Assembly (NCBI GenBank): GCA_001940725.1
Contig: MDVR01000004.1
Coordinates: 1-64,000 of the forward strand
From: Candidatus Heimdallarchaeota archaeon LC_2
GTDB taxonomy: Archaea > Asgardarchaeota > Heimdallarchaeia > Heimdallarchaeales > Kariarchaeaceae
Reading direction: 5' to 3'
DNA length: 64,000 nucleotides
A program made the position numbers and the translations under genes. Below, piece by piece: positions 18,031-27,794 of this stretch. Each line of letters starts with the position of its first letter. Positions within the stretch are counted from its first letter, which is position 1. The notes under the pieces were generated by a model. That model saw nothing but the letters and a program-made list of their open reading frames with translations. It was not told the DNA's origin and did no database searches.

Positions 18031-19731
18031 ATGAAACTGATATTGTGTTTGGGAATAATAATTTTAAATTACGGAATTTTGTCTATCATTGCTATTCACA
18101 GTGAAATTACAGAACCCAATAACACCTCTACAAGTCATGTAAATCCAATTCTTTTACAATACGTTGATCACGAACCTATTCAGATTTCCTCACAAACTGA
18201 TGTTACAATTTTAGGTATACCTGGAAGTGGTACTGATAATGACCCATACATAATTGAGGGATTATATATATCTGGTAATAAGACGACTTTTAGATTAATT
18301 GAAATCAGATCTTGGACGAGTTTAAAACCACACTTTATTATCCGTAATAATTTCTTATATGGAAATGGATCAAATGCGATATATTTTGAACAAATCAAAA
18401 ATGGTCAAATATACAATAATGTCATTGAATTTGCAGATACAGGAATTACCATAGTTCAAGATGGATCTGATTCGCCAAATAATGAACTTTCAATTTTCAA
18501 TAATACAATTTCTAATTCTTACAGTACTGGAATTCATGCTTCGCAAGTACATTATACAAAAATCTTAAACAACACTATCGTAAACTCTGGAGTTGGTATT
18601 ACTTTAACTGGCAACAGTATTAATACGATAATTGGAAATAACACAATTGACAACATGACATACATTGGAATTTCGGGACTTCAGTGGCATGGATATGGCG
18701 GAGGCACTGCTATGGGTTTTAATCTAACAATCTCTAACAATTTAATCAACAATGCGTCTGATGGGATAATTTGGCAACATGATCAGAGTTTAATCACACA
18801 GAATAATATCACTAATTCAAGAAATATAGGGATTAAACTTAGCCAATTTGTTACAATTTGGTCTGAAGGAACGAATGTTTTGTTGAATTCTGGGGGGAAT
18901 AATATAATATCAAGCAACTTGATTAGGGGTTCAGATTCTATTGGGATATCCATCGCGGCCTCAACATCAAACATCTTCAGAGAAAATGAAATTGTAAACT
19001 CCGGAAGTTCAGGAATTTTAATAAGCGGAATAACACATTCGAATTTGGAAAAACCATCGAATAATAATACTTTTGAACATAACAAAATATCATTTTCAGA
19101 TGAATATGGTGTTCAAGTTAGTTCTCGTTCAAATAACAATTCATTTATTAGTAATTACTTTAACCAAAACAACTTTGGGAATGATCAAGCATACGATGAA
19201 ACAGGTACAACAAAATTTGAACTCAATTATTGGGATGATTGGATGGAAATCGATAAAAATGAAGATGGCATTATTGACAAACCGTATGAATTTCAAAATA
19301 ATTCTGATTTATATCCAAGAGTAAATCCGGATATTTACCTAAATTTGATAAAACCTGAAATACCAGTGCATATTCCCGTTATAACTGTTGAAAACGATGG
19401 AATTATCATTGTAAAAAAAACTGTTACAATTACAGAAACTACTATTCCCATCAAAACAGAAATAATTTCAAGGTCATATGATGTTCCTCCAATTACTTTG
19501 TTCATAGTTTTCTCTTTTATCGGAATTCTCACTATTCAAGGAAAAAATCCAGTTCTGAACAGGATTCTGAAAAAAACAAGTGAGATAAGATATAAGGATT
19601 ATACATCAAGTTCGGGTGGTGCTTCACACTTGGAAAACTTGAATCTCAATATCCATTGTACTGCATGTGGTACAACAAATCCACCTCTTAGCTTATATTG
19701 TATGGAATGTGGAATCTCACAAGATGATTAA
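18031..19731 (+). CDS. Membrane-anchored beta-helix protein with zinc ribbon (paralog)
   Basis: About 566 residues with the same order of parts as the gene before it: hydrophobic N-terminus, Asn-rich parallel beta-helix repeats, membrane helix (TLFIVFSFIGILTIQG), basic linker and zinc ribbon CTACGTTNPP...YCMECGIS. The membrane and zinc-ribbon parts are nearly the same as in the paralog, while the beta-helix has diverged, as expected if the outer domain adapts to different ligands. The frame is open upstream to a TTG at 17962, but the ATG at 18031 is preferred because it matches the paralog start. Confidence 0.8.
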   Translation: MKLILCLGIIILNYGILSIIAIHSEITEPNNTSTSHVNPILLQYVDHEPIQISSQTDVTILGIPGSGTDNDPYIIEGLYISGNKTTFRLIEIRSWTSLKPHFIIRNNFLYGNGSNAIYFEQIKNGQIYNNVIEFADTGITIVQDGSDSPNNELSIFNNTISNSYSTGIHASQVHYTKILNNTIVNSGVGITLTGNSINTIIGNNTIDNMTYIGISGLQWHGYGGGTAMGFNLTISNNLINNASDGIIWQHDQSLITQNNITNSRNIGIKLSQFVTIWSEGTNVLLNSGGNNIISSNLIRGSDSIGISIAASTSNIFRENEIVNSGSSGILISGITHSNLEKPSNNNTFEHNKISFSDEYGVQVSSRSNNNSFISNYFNQNNFGNDQAYDETGTTKFELNYWDDWMEIDKNEDGIIDKPYEFQNNSDLYPRVNPDIYLNLIKPEIPVHIPVITVENDGIIIVKKTVTITETTIPIKTEIISRSYDVPPITLFIVFSFIGILTIQGKNPVLNRILKKTSEIRYKDYTSSSGGASHLENLNLNIHCTACGTTNPPLSLYCMECGISQDD

Positions 19732-19898
19732 GATGTTTTGCGGATAGCTCATGCTATACGCAATATAATTTGATTCAGAATCCAATTTCACCTATACACA
19801 GTCTTAAACTCACAAATAAATCAATATTATTGGCGTTTTACCCAAATTCTATATCATTCATGAAAACAAACAAAATGCTACACATTATAATTCACTAG

Positions 19899-21047
19899 AT
19901 GCCAAATCCCACACCTCAAGAACAGATGAGAGTAAATCCAGATTTTACATACCTTAATCATGCATCTATAGGTCCATTGCCCAAAAAAAGCTATGATATT
20001 ATTCAAGGTGGATTTAAATTGCAAATGGAAGAGGGAGAAAGAAAAATTGACTATCCTGCTATTGAAGACCTGTGGGGATTACTACGAAATAATGGAGCAT
20101 CTTTGGTTGGAGGAGACAAAGCAGGGATTGCAATTACGGCAAACACAGCATCAGGATTGCATATTGTTGCAGAAGGATTGTCTAGTAAATACATCCAAGG
20201 TTCAAATATCATTATTCCAGATAATGAATTTGTGACTAATAGTTATACATGGCAGCAAATAGCTAACAAATACAATATTGAATTAAGAATCCTACCTACT
20301 GTAAATGGTTTTGTTGGTATAGATATATGGGAAAAACAAATTGATGAAAATACAGTTCTTGTTTCATTAAGTCATGTTCAGAGTGGAAATGGATTTCTAT
20401 ACAATTTGAAAGAGATCACAGATATTGCTCATTCTAAAGGAAGTCTAATTGTTGTGGATGGAATTCAAGGTTTAGGGGCAGTTCCGTTTAATGCAAAAAA
20501 ATTAGATATTGATTTCATTGCTGCTGCCGCCTACAAATGGATGCTTGGACCGCTTGGAAAGGGTTTATTCTATACAAAACCAGAACATATTGATCTCCTT
20601 GATTCAATCCTAGTAGGTTGGTTCTCAACACCTAATTTTCGTGAATTATATCACCAACCGTTTGTTCCGTGGGAAGACGCCAGAATATATCAACAATCTA
20701 TGATAGATCCCACATTGAATGGCTTTAATGCTAGTCTAGAGACGCTACTAAGGTGGGGAGTTAGCGAAACATATTTTCATATAATCCATCTTCAGGATTA
20801 TCTTATTAATCTAATATCTGAAATCGATGGATTTACAATCTCTAGCTCTTTAGAAAAAAATGAGAGAAGTGGAATCGTAAAAATTAATCATAAAGAATCG
20901 GAATCAATTGTTAGGTATCTTGAAACTCTCCAAATTACAGTATCGTATAGAGCTGGGGGGATCCGGATAAGTCCGCATCGATACAATACGAAAGAAGATA
21001 TAGATAATTTAGTTGAAGGGATTAAATCATGGGTCAGAAAAAACTAA
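19899..21047 (+). CDS. Class V aminotransferase (cysteine desulfurase-like fold)
   Basis: 382 residues, a PLP enzyme. The start (FTYLNHASIGPLP) matches the substrate-binding opening of class V enzymes. Asp187 in VVDGIQGLGAVP should bind the pyridine nitrogen, and Lys213 in AAAYKWMLGP forms the PLP Schiff base. The length is typical. No conserved catalytic-loop Cys of the IscS type is evident, so it may act as an aminotransferase or kynureninase/isopenicillin-epimerase-like enzyme rather than a sulfur donor. It is transcribed alone between the beta-helix genes and a convergent small membrane protein. Substrate unknown. Confidence 0.88.
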   Translation: MPNPTPQEQMRVNPDFTYLNHASIGPLPKKSYDIIQGGFKLQMEEGERKIDYPAIEDLWGLLRNNGASLVGGDKAGIAITANTASGLHIVAEGLSSKYIQGSNIIIPDNEFVTNSYTWQQIANKYNIELRILPTVNGFVGIDIWEKQIDENTVLVSLSHVQSGNGFLYNLKEITDIAHSKGSLIVVDGIQGLGAVPFNAKKLDIDFIAAAAYKWMLGPLGKGLFYTKPEHIDLLDSILVGWFSTPNFRELYHQPFVPWEDARIYQQSMIDPTLNGFNASLETLLRWGVSETYFHIIHLQDYLINLISEIDGFTISSSLEKNERSGIVKINHKESESIVRYLETLQITVSYRAGGIRISPHRYNTKEDIDNLVEGIKSWVRKN

Positions 21048-21097
21048 GCTGTTGAAAATTATAAATTTTAAACTGGGTTACTTATATTTCGTTCAGT

Positions 21098-21475
21098 TCA
21101 TACTGGAAAATCACGGACAACAGGATTTGGTAGTAAATATAAGCTTTCATCAAAGTGAACATTAAGTTCAATACTATCCCAAGATCCATAATCCATTATA
21201 TCCTCTGTTTTTATGTTTTTTTCTTGAAATTCATGTGCAAATAAAACTCCATTTACGCTTATTAGGATCCAAAGTAATATTGGAAGGATGACTGTATCGG
21301 AGCGAATAACTTTTGACATTTCGTACTTCTCAGATCCGAATGAGACACCTTTTAATGTAAATCCTATTTGTGAATTTCTAATTTTTGTTAACATTATAAC
21401 ATCAAGAATTATACTTAGTAGAATAAAAGATACAACTGAATTTTGTATTCCCACTTCTATGATACCCATTAACAT
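21098..21475 (-). CDS. Hypothetical small membrane protein
   Basis: 125 residues, not recognised. There are two hydrophobic segments, one near the N-terminus (VVSFILLSIILDVIML) and one about 65-85 (VILPILLWILISVNGVLF), with a polar loop between them and an acidic C-terminal tail. It sits just downstream of the oxidase genes on the same strand, with a 114-bp gap, so an accessory role at the membrane is possible but nothing in the sequence proves it. Confidence 0.5.
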   Translation of the reverse strand: MLMGIIEVGIQNSVVSFILLSIILDVIMLTKIRNSQIGFTLKGVSFGSEKYEMSKVIRSDTVILPILLWILISVNGVLFAHEFQEKNIKTEDIMDYGSWDSIELNVHFDESLYLLPNPVVRDFPV

Positions 21476-21589
21476 AAAAAAAAGAAATTGATATTTGTAA
21501 TATATTGAGGGATGAGATTGAATATTTTATTTATTATATTTTTTTATTTTTAAAACAAATTGAGTAGAATTTTCAATTTACTTGAAGAT

Positions 21590-21901
21590 TTAAACTCTGT
21601 AATCTGCGTAAATTACAGATCCCAAAATTAAAGCACCAATTAAGGGTACGATGAATGTAAATATCACAATTATCTTTGGATTTCTATCGTATTTTACATG
21701 CATGAATATTGCTGCAACTAATGAAGCTTTTACAACTGCAAAAAGAATTAAAATTGCTGCCTTAGATGCAGATGTATCAAGAGAGCCGATGGCTACCTCA
21801 ATTACTGTTAAAACTGCAAGAACAATAAATACTTGCAAGTATTGTTTTTCCATATTGATATCATGGCCGGAGTGTTCAGTTTGTTCTGTTTTTGTACTCA
21901 T
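21590..21901 (-). CDS. Cytochrome c oxidase subunit IV (prokaryotic COX4/CyoD type)
   Basis: 103 residues with three hydrophobic helices and the family phrase AAIFMHVKYDRNP, in which a helix ends with H-x-x-x-D/R. These small subunits help assemble or stabilise heme-copper oxidases. The ATG at 21901 is chosen over an upstream GTG because a GAGGTG ribosome site lies 6 nt before it and overlaps the stop of the fused subunit I+III gene. It is the last gene of a II - I/III - IV operon. Confidence 0.85.
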   Translation of the reverse strand: MSTKTEQTEHSGHDINMEKQYLQVFIVLAVLTVIEVAIGSLDTSASKAAILILFAVVKASLVAAIFMHVKYDRNPKIIVIFTFIVPLIGALILGSVIYADYRV

Positions 21902-21911
21902 TGTATTCACC

Positions 21912-24302
21912 TCAAATTAAATAGACTACGGTGAACAAGATAATCCACACTAAATCTACGAAATGCCAATAGAGTCCAATGAACTCTACATATTCGTGTC
22001 TTTCTTTTGAATATCCCCCTTTTCTAGCTCGGAAATAGACGAATGTCAAGAAAATCACACCCACCAATACATGTAACCCGTGGAAACCTGTTTGGAGGTA
22101 GAAAGCAGAACTGAACAAGGGATAATCAGCAAGTTCATCAGGATTGATCATGACTTCACCTTCGTTGGCTAATGATATGTATTCAAACACCTGTATTGAA
22201 AGAAATAATACACCTAATCCAATAGTTCTCAATAGCCATTTTTGTAATTCTTCTTGTTTTCCTTGCTTAATTGCATTCAAACCTCGGGCCATTGTATAAC
22301 TTGAGATTATCAAAATGAATGTGTTAACTGCAGTTAGTGGCACATTTAAAACATCAGCGGGATTTGGCCAATTATCGCTACTAAATCGCATAGCTACACC
22401 TGAACCAATCAAGGCTCCAAAGAAAATTACTTCCGAAGCTAAGAAAATCCATATTTCCCAATTTCTATCTTTTCGATATTCATCAACGTAGGTCAATTCT
22501 TTCAGATCTTTGTTAATTTCAGTATACAGAAGAGCAACTAATGATACTACAAATCCAGCAAGGAAAATCATTCCCCAAATATTTCCAGGCAAGAATTTAT
22601 GCAAGAAGCCTTCCTCTTGTGTTCCAAAATCTATTTCACCAAATGGACCAGCTTCTGCAAATGCAGCGATGGCCAATAAAGGTAAAGCAAGTGAGAATGT
22701 TCCTAATGGAGCAGTTAAACTGAGTTTATGATCAATAGATACCTTTTCGCCAGTAGTTTCTGCGATATGGTCAGCATAAGGTTGTGGAAAATCATAACCA
22801 CTACCCAATTCGAATGGATCATCCTTATTTTTAACTGGTTCACCATTAAAATATCCAGACATGATAGAATGCAAGAACAATAGGAAAGATATACCCATTA
22901 AGAAGCCGCCAACTGAAGCAGTTTGGTGCCAAATTTGGAAATCTCCATCGTAAGTCCAATATCTTCTAGGCATGCCTTCCATTCCTAATATTGTGAATGC
23001 TGTAAATGCAATGAAATTACCTACAACCCAAAACCAGAATCCAATTTTAGCTGTTAATTCATTATACATTTTGCCAGTCATATCAGGGAAGTAATAATAA
23101 AAGGCTGCAAACATGGCGTTTAATGTTCCTGCTGCAACGATGAAATGGAAATGCCCAACTACCCAATATGTACCATGAAGATAGAGATCTAACACAATAA
23201 TATTGAGGTAAACACCTGTAATTCCACCAAAGGTAAATAATGCAATAAAGGATAAACAATATAGCATAGGAGTAGAATACTTGATATTTCCGGCATATAA
23301 TGTAGTTATCCAGTTCAATACTTTGATCCCTGATGGAATTGCAATTACAAAAGTCATAGTTGTGAAAGCGACCCTAACAAATGGATCGAGACCAGTTACA
23401 TACATGTGATGCGCCCAGACCATAAAACTAAGTACTGCTAAAGCGGCCATAGCGCCAACCATTCCAGAGTACCCGAAAACAGGTCTACGGGCAAATTTTG
23501 CTAGAATACCCGAAACTAAACCAAAAGCTGGAAGAACCATAATGTACACAGCTGGATGGCTGTAGAACCAAAATATATGTTGATACATTGTTGGATTACT
23601 AAAACCTGCATCAAAGAATGAGGTTCCGAAATTTCTATCTAGTAAAATCATGACGAGTGCTGTTGTCAAAACAGGAGTTGCAAATATTATCAATAGAGAT
23701 GTAAATAATGTTGCCCAGACAAAGAGATCGAGTTGCATCCATTTAACGTATGGAGCTTTACCCTTCCAAATAGTTAGGGTAAAATTAAGTCCTCCAATGG
23801 TGGACGACGTACCTGCAAAAACGAGTCCTACAATCCACATATCAATACCACCCGAAAGCGTACTTAGAGCAGTTGATAGTGGGGGATAAGCGGTCCAACC
23901 TCCTCGTGCCTGAGATAACCAAATAAAGACACTTCCAACGGGGAGCATCCAGAAAGCCACATTATTCCATTTAGGCCAGTACATATCTGCATTATCTGCA
24001 GCGACCATCCGTGGAAGAAGATAATTAGCAAATCCAGCACCTAATGGAACTACTACTAGAAATATCATTGCCGTTCCATGAAGAGTAAATGCGGTGTTGT
24101 ATTCATTACCGCCAGCAAAGAAGTCACCTTCAGGAGTCCATAATTCCCATCTGATCATCATCGCATATAATCCAGCAATTGCCATATTAATTAGAGTCGT
24201 GAGAAAGTATAATCTACCCAATTCGGTTGCATTTGTTGTTCCTAACATCTGTTTAGGATTTTTCCAAAGTGAAGTACTATGATGTTGAGTTATTGTTGCC
24301 AT
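21912..24302 (-). CDS. Cytochrome c oxidase, fused subunits I and III
   Basis: 796 residues. The first 530 or so are subunit I with all metal ligands: His75 and His386 for the low-spin heme, His384 for the high-spin heme, His249, His298 and His299 for CuB, and Tyr253 in HPAVY for the His-Tyr cross-link. The motif is YSHPAVY, so the Glu of A1 enzymes is absent and the A2 type is indicated. The last 200 residues are subunit III (FLASEVIFFGAL ... GFHGLHVLVGV). It reduces O2 to water and pumps protons in the membrane. The ATG at 24302 has GGAGG 7 nt before it, so the longer frame to 24380 is rejected. Fusion of I and III is known in some bacteria and archaea. Confidence 0.95.
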   Translation of the reverse strand: MATITQHHSTSLWKNPKQMLGTTNATELGRLYFLTTLINMAIAGLYAMMIRWELWTPEGDFFAGGNEYNTAFTLHGTAMIFLVVVPLGAGFANYLLPRMVAADNADMYWPKWNNVAFWMLPVGSVFIWLSQARGGWTAYPPLSTALSTLSGGIDMWIVGLVFAGTSSTIGGLNFTLTIWKGKAPYVKWMQLDLFVWATLFTSLLIIFATPVLTTALVMILLDRNFGTSFFDAGFSNPTMYQHIFWFYSHPAVYIMVLPAFGLVSGILAKFARRPVFGYSGMVGAMAALAVLSFMVWAHHMYVTGLDPFVRVAFTTMTFVIAIPSGIKVLNWITTLYAGNIKYSTPMLYCLSFIALFTFGGITGVYLNIIVLDLYLHGTYWVVGHFHFIVAAGTLNAMFAAFYYYFPDMTGKMYNELTAKIGFWFWVVGNFIAFTAFTILGMEGMPRRYWTYDGDFQIWHQTASVGGFLMGISFLLFLHSIMSGYFNGEPVKNKDDPFELGSGYDFPQPYADHIAETTGEKVSIDHKLSLTAPLGTFSLALPLLAIAAFAEAGPFGEIDFGTQEEGFLHKFLPGNIWGMIFLAGFVVSLVALLYTEINKDLKELTYVDEYRKDRNWEIWIFLASEVIFFGALIGSGVAMRFSSDNWPNPADVLNVPLTAVNTFILIISSYTMARGLNAIKQGKQEELQKWLLRTIGLGVLFLSIQVFEYISLANEGEVMINPDELADYPLFSSAFYLQTGFHGLHVLVGVIFLTFVYFRARKGGYSKERHEYVEFIGLYWHFVDLVWIILFTVVYLI

Positions 24303-24316
24303 TTTATTTCCTCCAA

Positions 24317-24997
24317 TTAAACTACCGTGATTGTACGATCCCTCATTTGTGAATGCCCAGCACCGCAATATTCTGCACATAAAATTTGGTATATTCCAGT
24401 TTCGCTAATATGTATGGTTATTGAATTTATAACTCCCGGTAGAGCATCAATTTTGATGTTAAGATCTGGGACAAAAAATGAATGAATAAAACCGAAACCA
24501 CCAACAGATGTTACCTCAAATTCATAATTAAACCCAGCAGCTAGGATGAGGTTTTTAGTAGTAACTTCATGCCCTGTGGAGTTTATTCTGACAAACGACC
24601 AATCCCATTCAACCGCATTTACTCGAATAGTTTCATTTGCCTCAAGATCAGTACTAGCACTATCTAAATCAAATAAAAATGGATAAGATACAATCATTAG
24701 TATAATCACTATGCCGATTGTAACTAGGGTCCATGTTACTTCCAATTTACGGGCTGCTTCATGTGATATTGGAGTACGGTCAACTTCGGTATTAGATTCA
24801 CTAAATTTTTGCATGAAGTAAATCCATATTCCAATTACACCAACTGCGACTACAACAGAAATAACTGTTACAAAAAGGAATAAATTGTCATAATCCTCTT
24901 TCAAGTCATTTGCTGCAGAGCTAGGAGAAATAGAATAAATAAAGCTTAATAGTGCTAAAAATATTGATAAATTTCGTAGTTTTTGAGCTACTCTCAT
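24317..24997 (-). CDS. Cytochrome c oxidase subunit II with CuA site
   Basis: 226 residues: a signal-like N-terminus, two membrane helices (about 30-60 and 85-110) and an outer cupredoxin domain. The CuA ligands are visible as HSFFVPDL and CAEYCGAGHSQM (Cys207, Cys211, His215, Met218). The domain accepts electrons from a soluble donor, perhaps cytochrome c or a blue copper protein, and passes them to subunit I. It is the first gene of the oxidase operon and ends 14 bp before subunit I. There is no fused cytochrome c domain. Confidence 0.94.
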   Translation of the reverse strand: MRVAQKLRNLSIFLALLSFIYSISPSSAANDLKEDYDNLFLFVTVISVVVAVGVIGIWIYFMQKFSESNTEVDRTPISHEAARKLEVTWTLVTIGIVIILMIVSYPFLFDLDSASTDLEANETIRVNAVEWDWSFVRINSTGHEVTTKNLILAAGFNYEFEVTSVGGFGFIHSFFVPDLNIKIDALPGVINSITIHISETGIYQILCAEYCGAGHSQMRDRTITVV

Positions 24998-25388
24998 TAT
25001 TCGTTGTTCTTAAAATCCGTATATAATTCTATTTAATGTATGTAGTAATAGTTAAGTTGGTCTACAATAGTGAACAACATGATTTTGTTTTCTTCTCAAT
25101 CATAATAATTTTCTTGTTAATTCCGATCAATTGTTTCGGATATCCGAAGATAATTGGTATATTGCATAAAATAATGCATAAATTTGCACGTAAAATTTAA
25201 TTAACAACGAAACTATAGTTTATTGATAGAAATTGTATATAAAAATCACAATTAACTATACATCTTAAAGTAAATTCAGTAAATGATTTATTGGTTTTTC
25301 TCTTATATTTCAACAATTGGTATAATTGAGGTTTTCCTTCAAATGTAATCTCTTACTATAAAATAATAAAATTCTATTTTTTTTTGTT
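24998..25388 (-). promoter_or_regulatory. Upstream region of the oxidase operon
   Basis: No gene is seen in these 391 bp. On the minus strand a TATA-like block (AATTATATAC, about 25018-25027) lies some 25 nt before the subunit II start, consistent with a leaderless or very short leader transcript. A small inverted repeat TGCAT...ATGCA lies near 25164-25180, of unknown meaning. Confidence 0.4.
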
Positions 25389-26777
25389 TTACATAGTTGG
25401 AGCTAAAGTTTCTACCTTAGTTAAATTTTTCATGTTTAATGCTAATGAGTGAATTCCTTCAGCCAGTATTGGGTGACCGTAAATCATTTCTTCGACATGC
25501 GACCAACCTAGCCCATTATCCATTGCAAGAATTAAAGTTTGGATTAACGATCCTGTTCGTACACCCCACAAATGGACACCTAGAATTTCGTTGCTTCCTT
25601 TTAGTCCTATACCCTTTAGAACACCATCCCAATCATCGACAATCATTGATTTCCCTAACCATTTGTTCATGAATTTATAAACAACAACATCATCTCCATA
25701 CTTTGCTCTGGCTTCATTTTCAGTTAATCCAACTGAAGCTAATTCGGGATCAATGAAAGTTAATTTTGGAATATTCCTACTTATCAAGGGTTTCCAATCC
25801 TCAGATTTTATTCTAGATTTGCTAAGGTTTGCTGCAACAATAATTGCATGGTAACCTGCCCAATTCGTGAACATCGGATTTCCAATAGCATCACCGATTG
25901 CAAAAATATTTGCTGCAGATGATTGAAAATAATCGTCTACATCTATTGCGGATCGATTTAATTTCACAGTTGTATTAACTAAATTCAATTTGCTTGTCCG
26001 TGGAATACGCCCAGTTGCCACCAAAAGCATATCTCCAGTGTAAACACCTTTATTCTCCCCATCATTCAAGTGGATTCTAAATAGATTTTTCCCTTCCACA
26101 TCAATCTGAGAAACTTCATCTACAAACCTACCTTTGAAGATTTTTATACCATTTGAAATTAGATATTCTTCCATTAACTCAGTTATTTCTTTATCTTCAC
26201 CTGGTAATATTTGATTCATTCCCTCAAAAACTGTGATCTTCGTACCGAGAGAATTTAACATCCACGCTATTTCCAACCCGATCCTTCCTCCACCAATAAT
26301 TAATAATTCCTTGGGTGGTTTTTCAATGTTCAGCATTTCTAGACTAGTGACAAAATCAACCTCAGCTAATCCTTTGACAGGAGGTACTGCTGATTCACTC
26401 CCAGTTGCAATCACAATTATGTCTGAAGTATGTTTAACACCATTTACTTCAATTGTGTGATCATCAACGAATGCAGCAAATCCATCAATTACATCTACTC
26501 CAATTTTGTCCCTTGTACTTCTTAGAGTTCCCTTATTTATCCTCTCCACAATTTTTTGTTTATATTCTTTAGCTTTCTCAAATGATCCTGATTTTTTAAT
26601 TTCCTCTAGTAGTGCTTTTGTTGGGATACAGCCTGTATTAATACAAGTTCCTCCAAAATGCGTTTCCACATCTTTTTCGACAATTGCTGTTTTCCAACCT
26701 TGTCTTTTCATTTTAACTGCAACTGAACGTCCTGAAGAACCGGAACCAATTGCAATAAGATCAAAATCGTATACCAT
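25389..26777 (-). CDS. Class I flavin disulfide reductase (dihydrolipoamide dehydrogenase / mercuric reductase-like)
   Basis: 462 residues. The N-terminal FAD site is IAIGSGSSGRSVA; the redox-active pair is Cys45/Cys50 in GTCINTGCIPTK; a second nucleotide site is IIGGGRIGLEIAW; a second FAD motif is FAIGDAIGNP; and the C-terminal catalytic His-Glu is in GHPILAEGIHSL. All catalytic parts are present. Which disulfide it reduces is unclear: no 2-oxoacid dehydrogenase genes or mer genes are adjacent, and the GHPxLAE motif is shared by several subgroups. It is transcribed alone. Confidence 0.88.
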   Translation of the reverse strand: MVYDFDLIAIGSGSSGRSVAVKMKRQGWKTAIVEKDVETHFGGTCINTGCIPTKALLEEIKKSGSFEKAKEYKQKIVERINKGTLRSTRDKIGVDVIDGFAAFVDDHTIEVNGVKHTSDIIVIATGSESAVPPVKGLAEVDFVTSLEMLNIEKPPKELLIIGGGRIGLEIAWMLNSLGTKITVFEGMNQILPGEDKEITELMEEYLISNGIKIFKGRFVDEVSQIDVEGKNLFRIHLNDGENKGVYTGDMLLVATGRIPRTSKLNLVNTTVKLNRSAIDVDDYFQSSAANIFAIGDAIGNPMFTNWAGYHAIIVAANLSKSRIKSEDWKPLISRNIPKLTFIDPELASVGLTENEARAKYGDDVVVYKFMNKWLGKSMIVDDWDGVLKGIGLKGSNEILGVHLWGVRTGSLIQTLILAMDNGLGWSHVEEMIYGHPILAEGIHSLALNMKNLTKVETLAPTM

Positions 26778-26992
26778 ATAACAAATAGAGCTATTATTTG
26801 TTATAAATCACATCTTTGTTTTTCCGTACTTGCATCACCATTTTGCTTAAATTTCAATTATAAATCATTAATAGTTCAATTTTACATATCAATTAGGCTT
26901 TTTTTTCAATAATTCAATTCACTAATTGGGCAAATTCCTATTTATCAATCGTATTTGCTTTATCCATTATCAGATTAATTATGTAAAAATAA

Positions 26993-27385
26993 TTAATTTG
27001 AAATCATATTCAGTTCTGTTTTACATACGGGGCATTCATTTTTTTCAATAATCCAATTAGCTAAATGAGCAAAATGGAAACAATTTAGACAACTAGGGCA
27101 AACTGTGAACCCATCTTCAACATCTTGAAGACATATATTGCATCTATGAACCTCGCCATTTGGAGCAATTATTGTTTTATGATGTGACCTTCCTTTCTTT
27201 AATCTCTTTCCACATTTAGGGCAGAATTTCACACTATCTGCATCTGGAATACCATATCCACATTGTGGACAATTTTGGGATTCAGTAAATTCACTTTTAC
27301 CACATTTATTGCAAAATCTTGCGTTGCTAGGTACTTCACTCCCACAACTCTTGCAATTTTTAGTTTCCGACGTATTTAACAACAA
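26993..27385 (-). CDS. Double zinc ribbon plus RING-like finger protein
   Basis: 130 residues holding three zinc modules: CKSCG...FCNKCGK (10-30), CPQCG...FCPKCGK (39-60) and a RING-like module (about 79-122) with CNIC, a CPSCLNC block, FHFAHLANW and CPVC. The last follows RING-H2 order, with Cys in place of one His. The start is TTG (27385 or 27382), overlapping the stop of the gene before it by 10 nt, so the two are co-translated. In eukaryotes such fingers recruit E2 enzymes, and some Asgard genomes carry ubiquitin systems, but no ubiquitin or E2 gene is in this window. Confidence 0.75.
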   Translation of the reverse strand: MLLNTSETKNCKSCGSEVPSNARFCNKCGKSEFTESQNCPQCGYGIPDADSVKFCPKCGKRLKKGRSHHKTIIAPNGEVHRCNICLQDVEDGFTVCPSCLNCFHFAHLANWIIEKNECPVCKTELNMISN

Positions 27386-27600
27386 CCAGCATTACCTGAA
27401 CAACCACCACATGCGGCTGCACTTGGTTTTGCTTGACTTAAATAAAATTCCATACATGATGGATGTACTTTGACGTTACCCCCAGTAGTTAATGGAATTT
27501 CCATGCTTTTGTCAGAAGCTAGTTCCATTCCACATATGTAACATTCTAATTTTTCTGCAGTTACCTGAGAGGTTCCCGCATCTTGTACAGTTTCTGTCAT
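27376..27600 (-). CDS. Small cysteine-rich zinc-binding protein
   Basis: 74 residues. A central C-x-x-C...H-x-x-C pattern (CYICGMEL, then VHPSCMEFY) resembles a TRASH-like treble-clef finger. The C-terminal tail is a cluster of six Cys with Gly and Ala (ACGGCSGNAGCC), which could hold metal. It is the first gene of a two-gene unit with the RING-like protein. Metal sensing or chaperoning is a guess. Confidence 0.65.
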   Translation of the reverse strand: MTETVQDAGTSQVTAEKLECYICGMELASDKSMEIPLTTGGNVKVHPSCMEFYLSQAKPSAAACGGCSGNAGCC

Positions 27601-27794
27601 ACTTGAATCATATCTGTCTTTATTTAATTAAAATGTGTTTGCTAATTACAATTATCTTGATTAAAATAATTAGAACTACAAACGAATTTCAATTATTATT
27701 TTTATAAAAACATCCAATTTAAATTGGGTTTGAAGCCATTTTAGATTGACCACGTTGAAGCATTAAAGTAATATTAACTTTCGAGGTATGATAT

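Noticed and set aside
19899..21047. Specific cysteine desulfurase (IscS/SufS) call for the class V aminotransferase
   Set aside because: The mobile-loop catalytic Cys is not evident and no Fe-S assembly genes are adjacent.
24302..24380. Longer N-terminus for the fused oxidase gene
   Set aside because: GGAGG sits before the ATG at 24302, and the extension would overlap the end of subunit II with a Cys-rich peptide unlike any oxidase.
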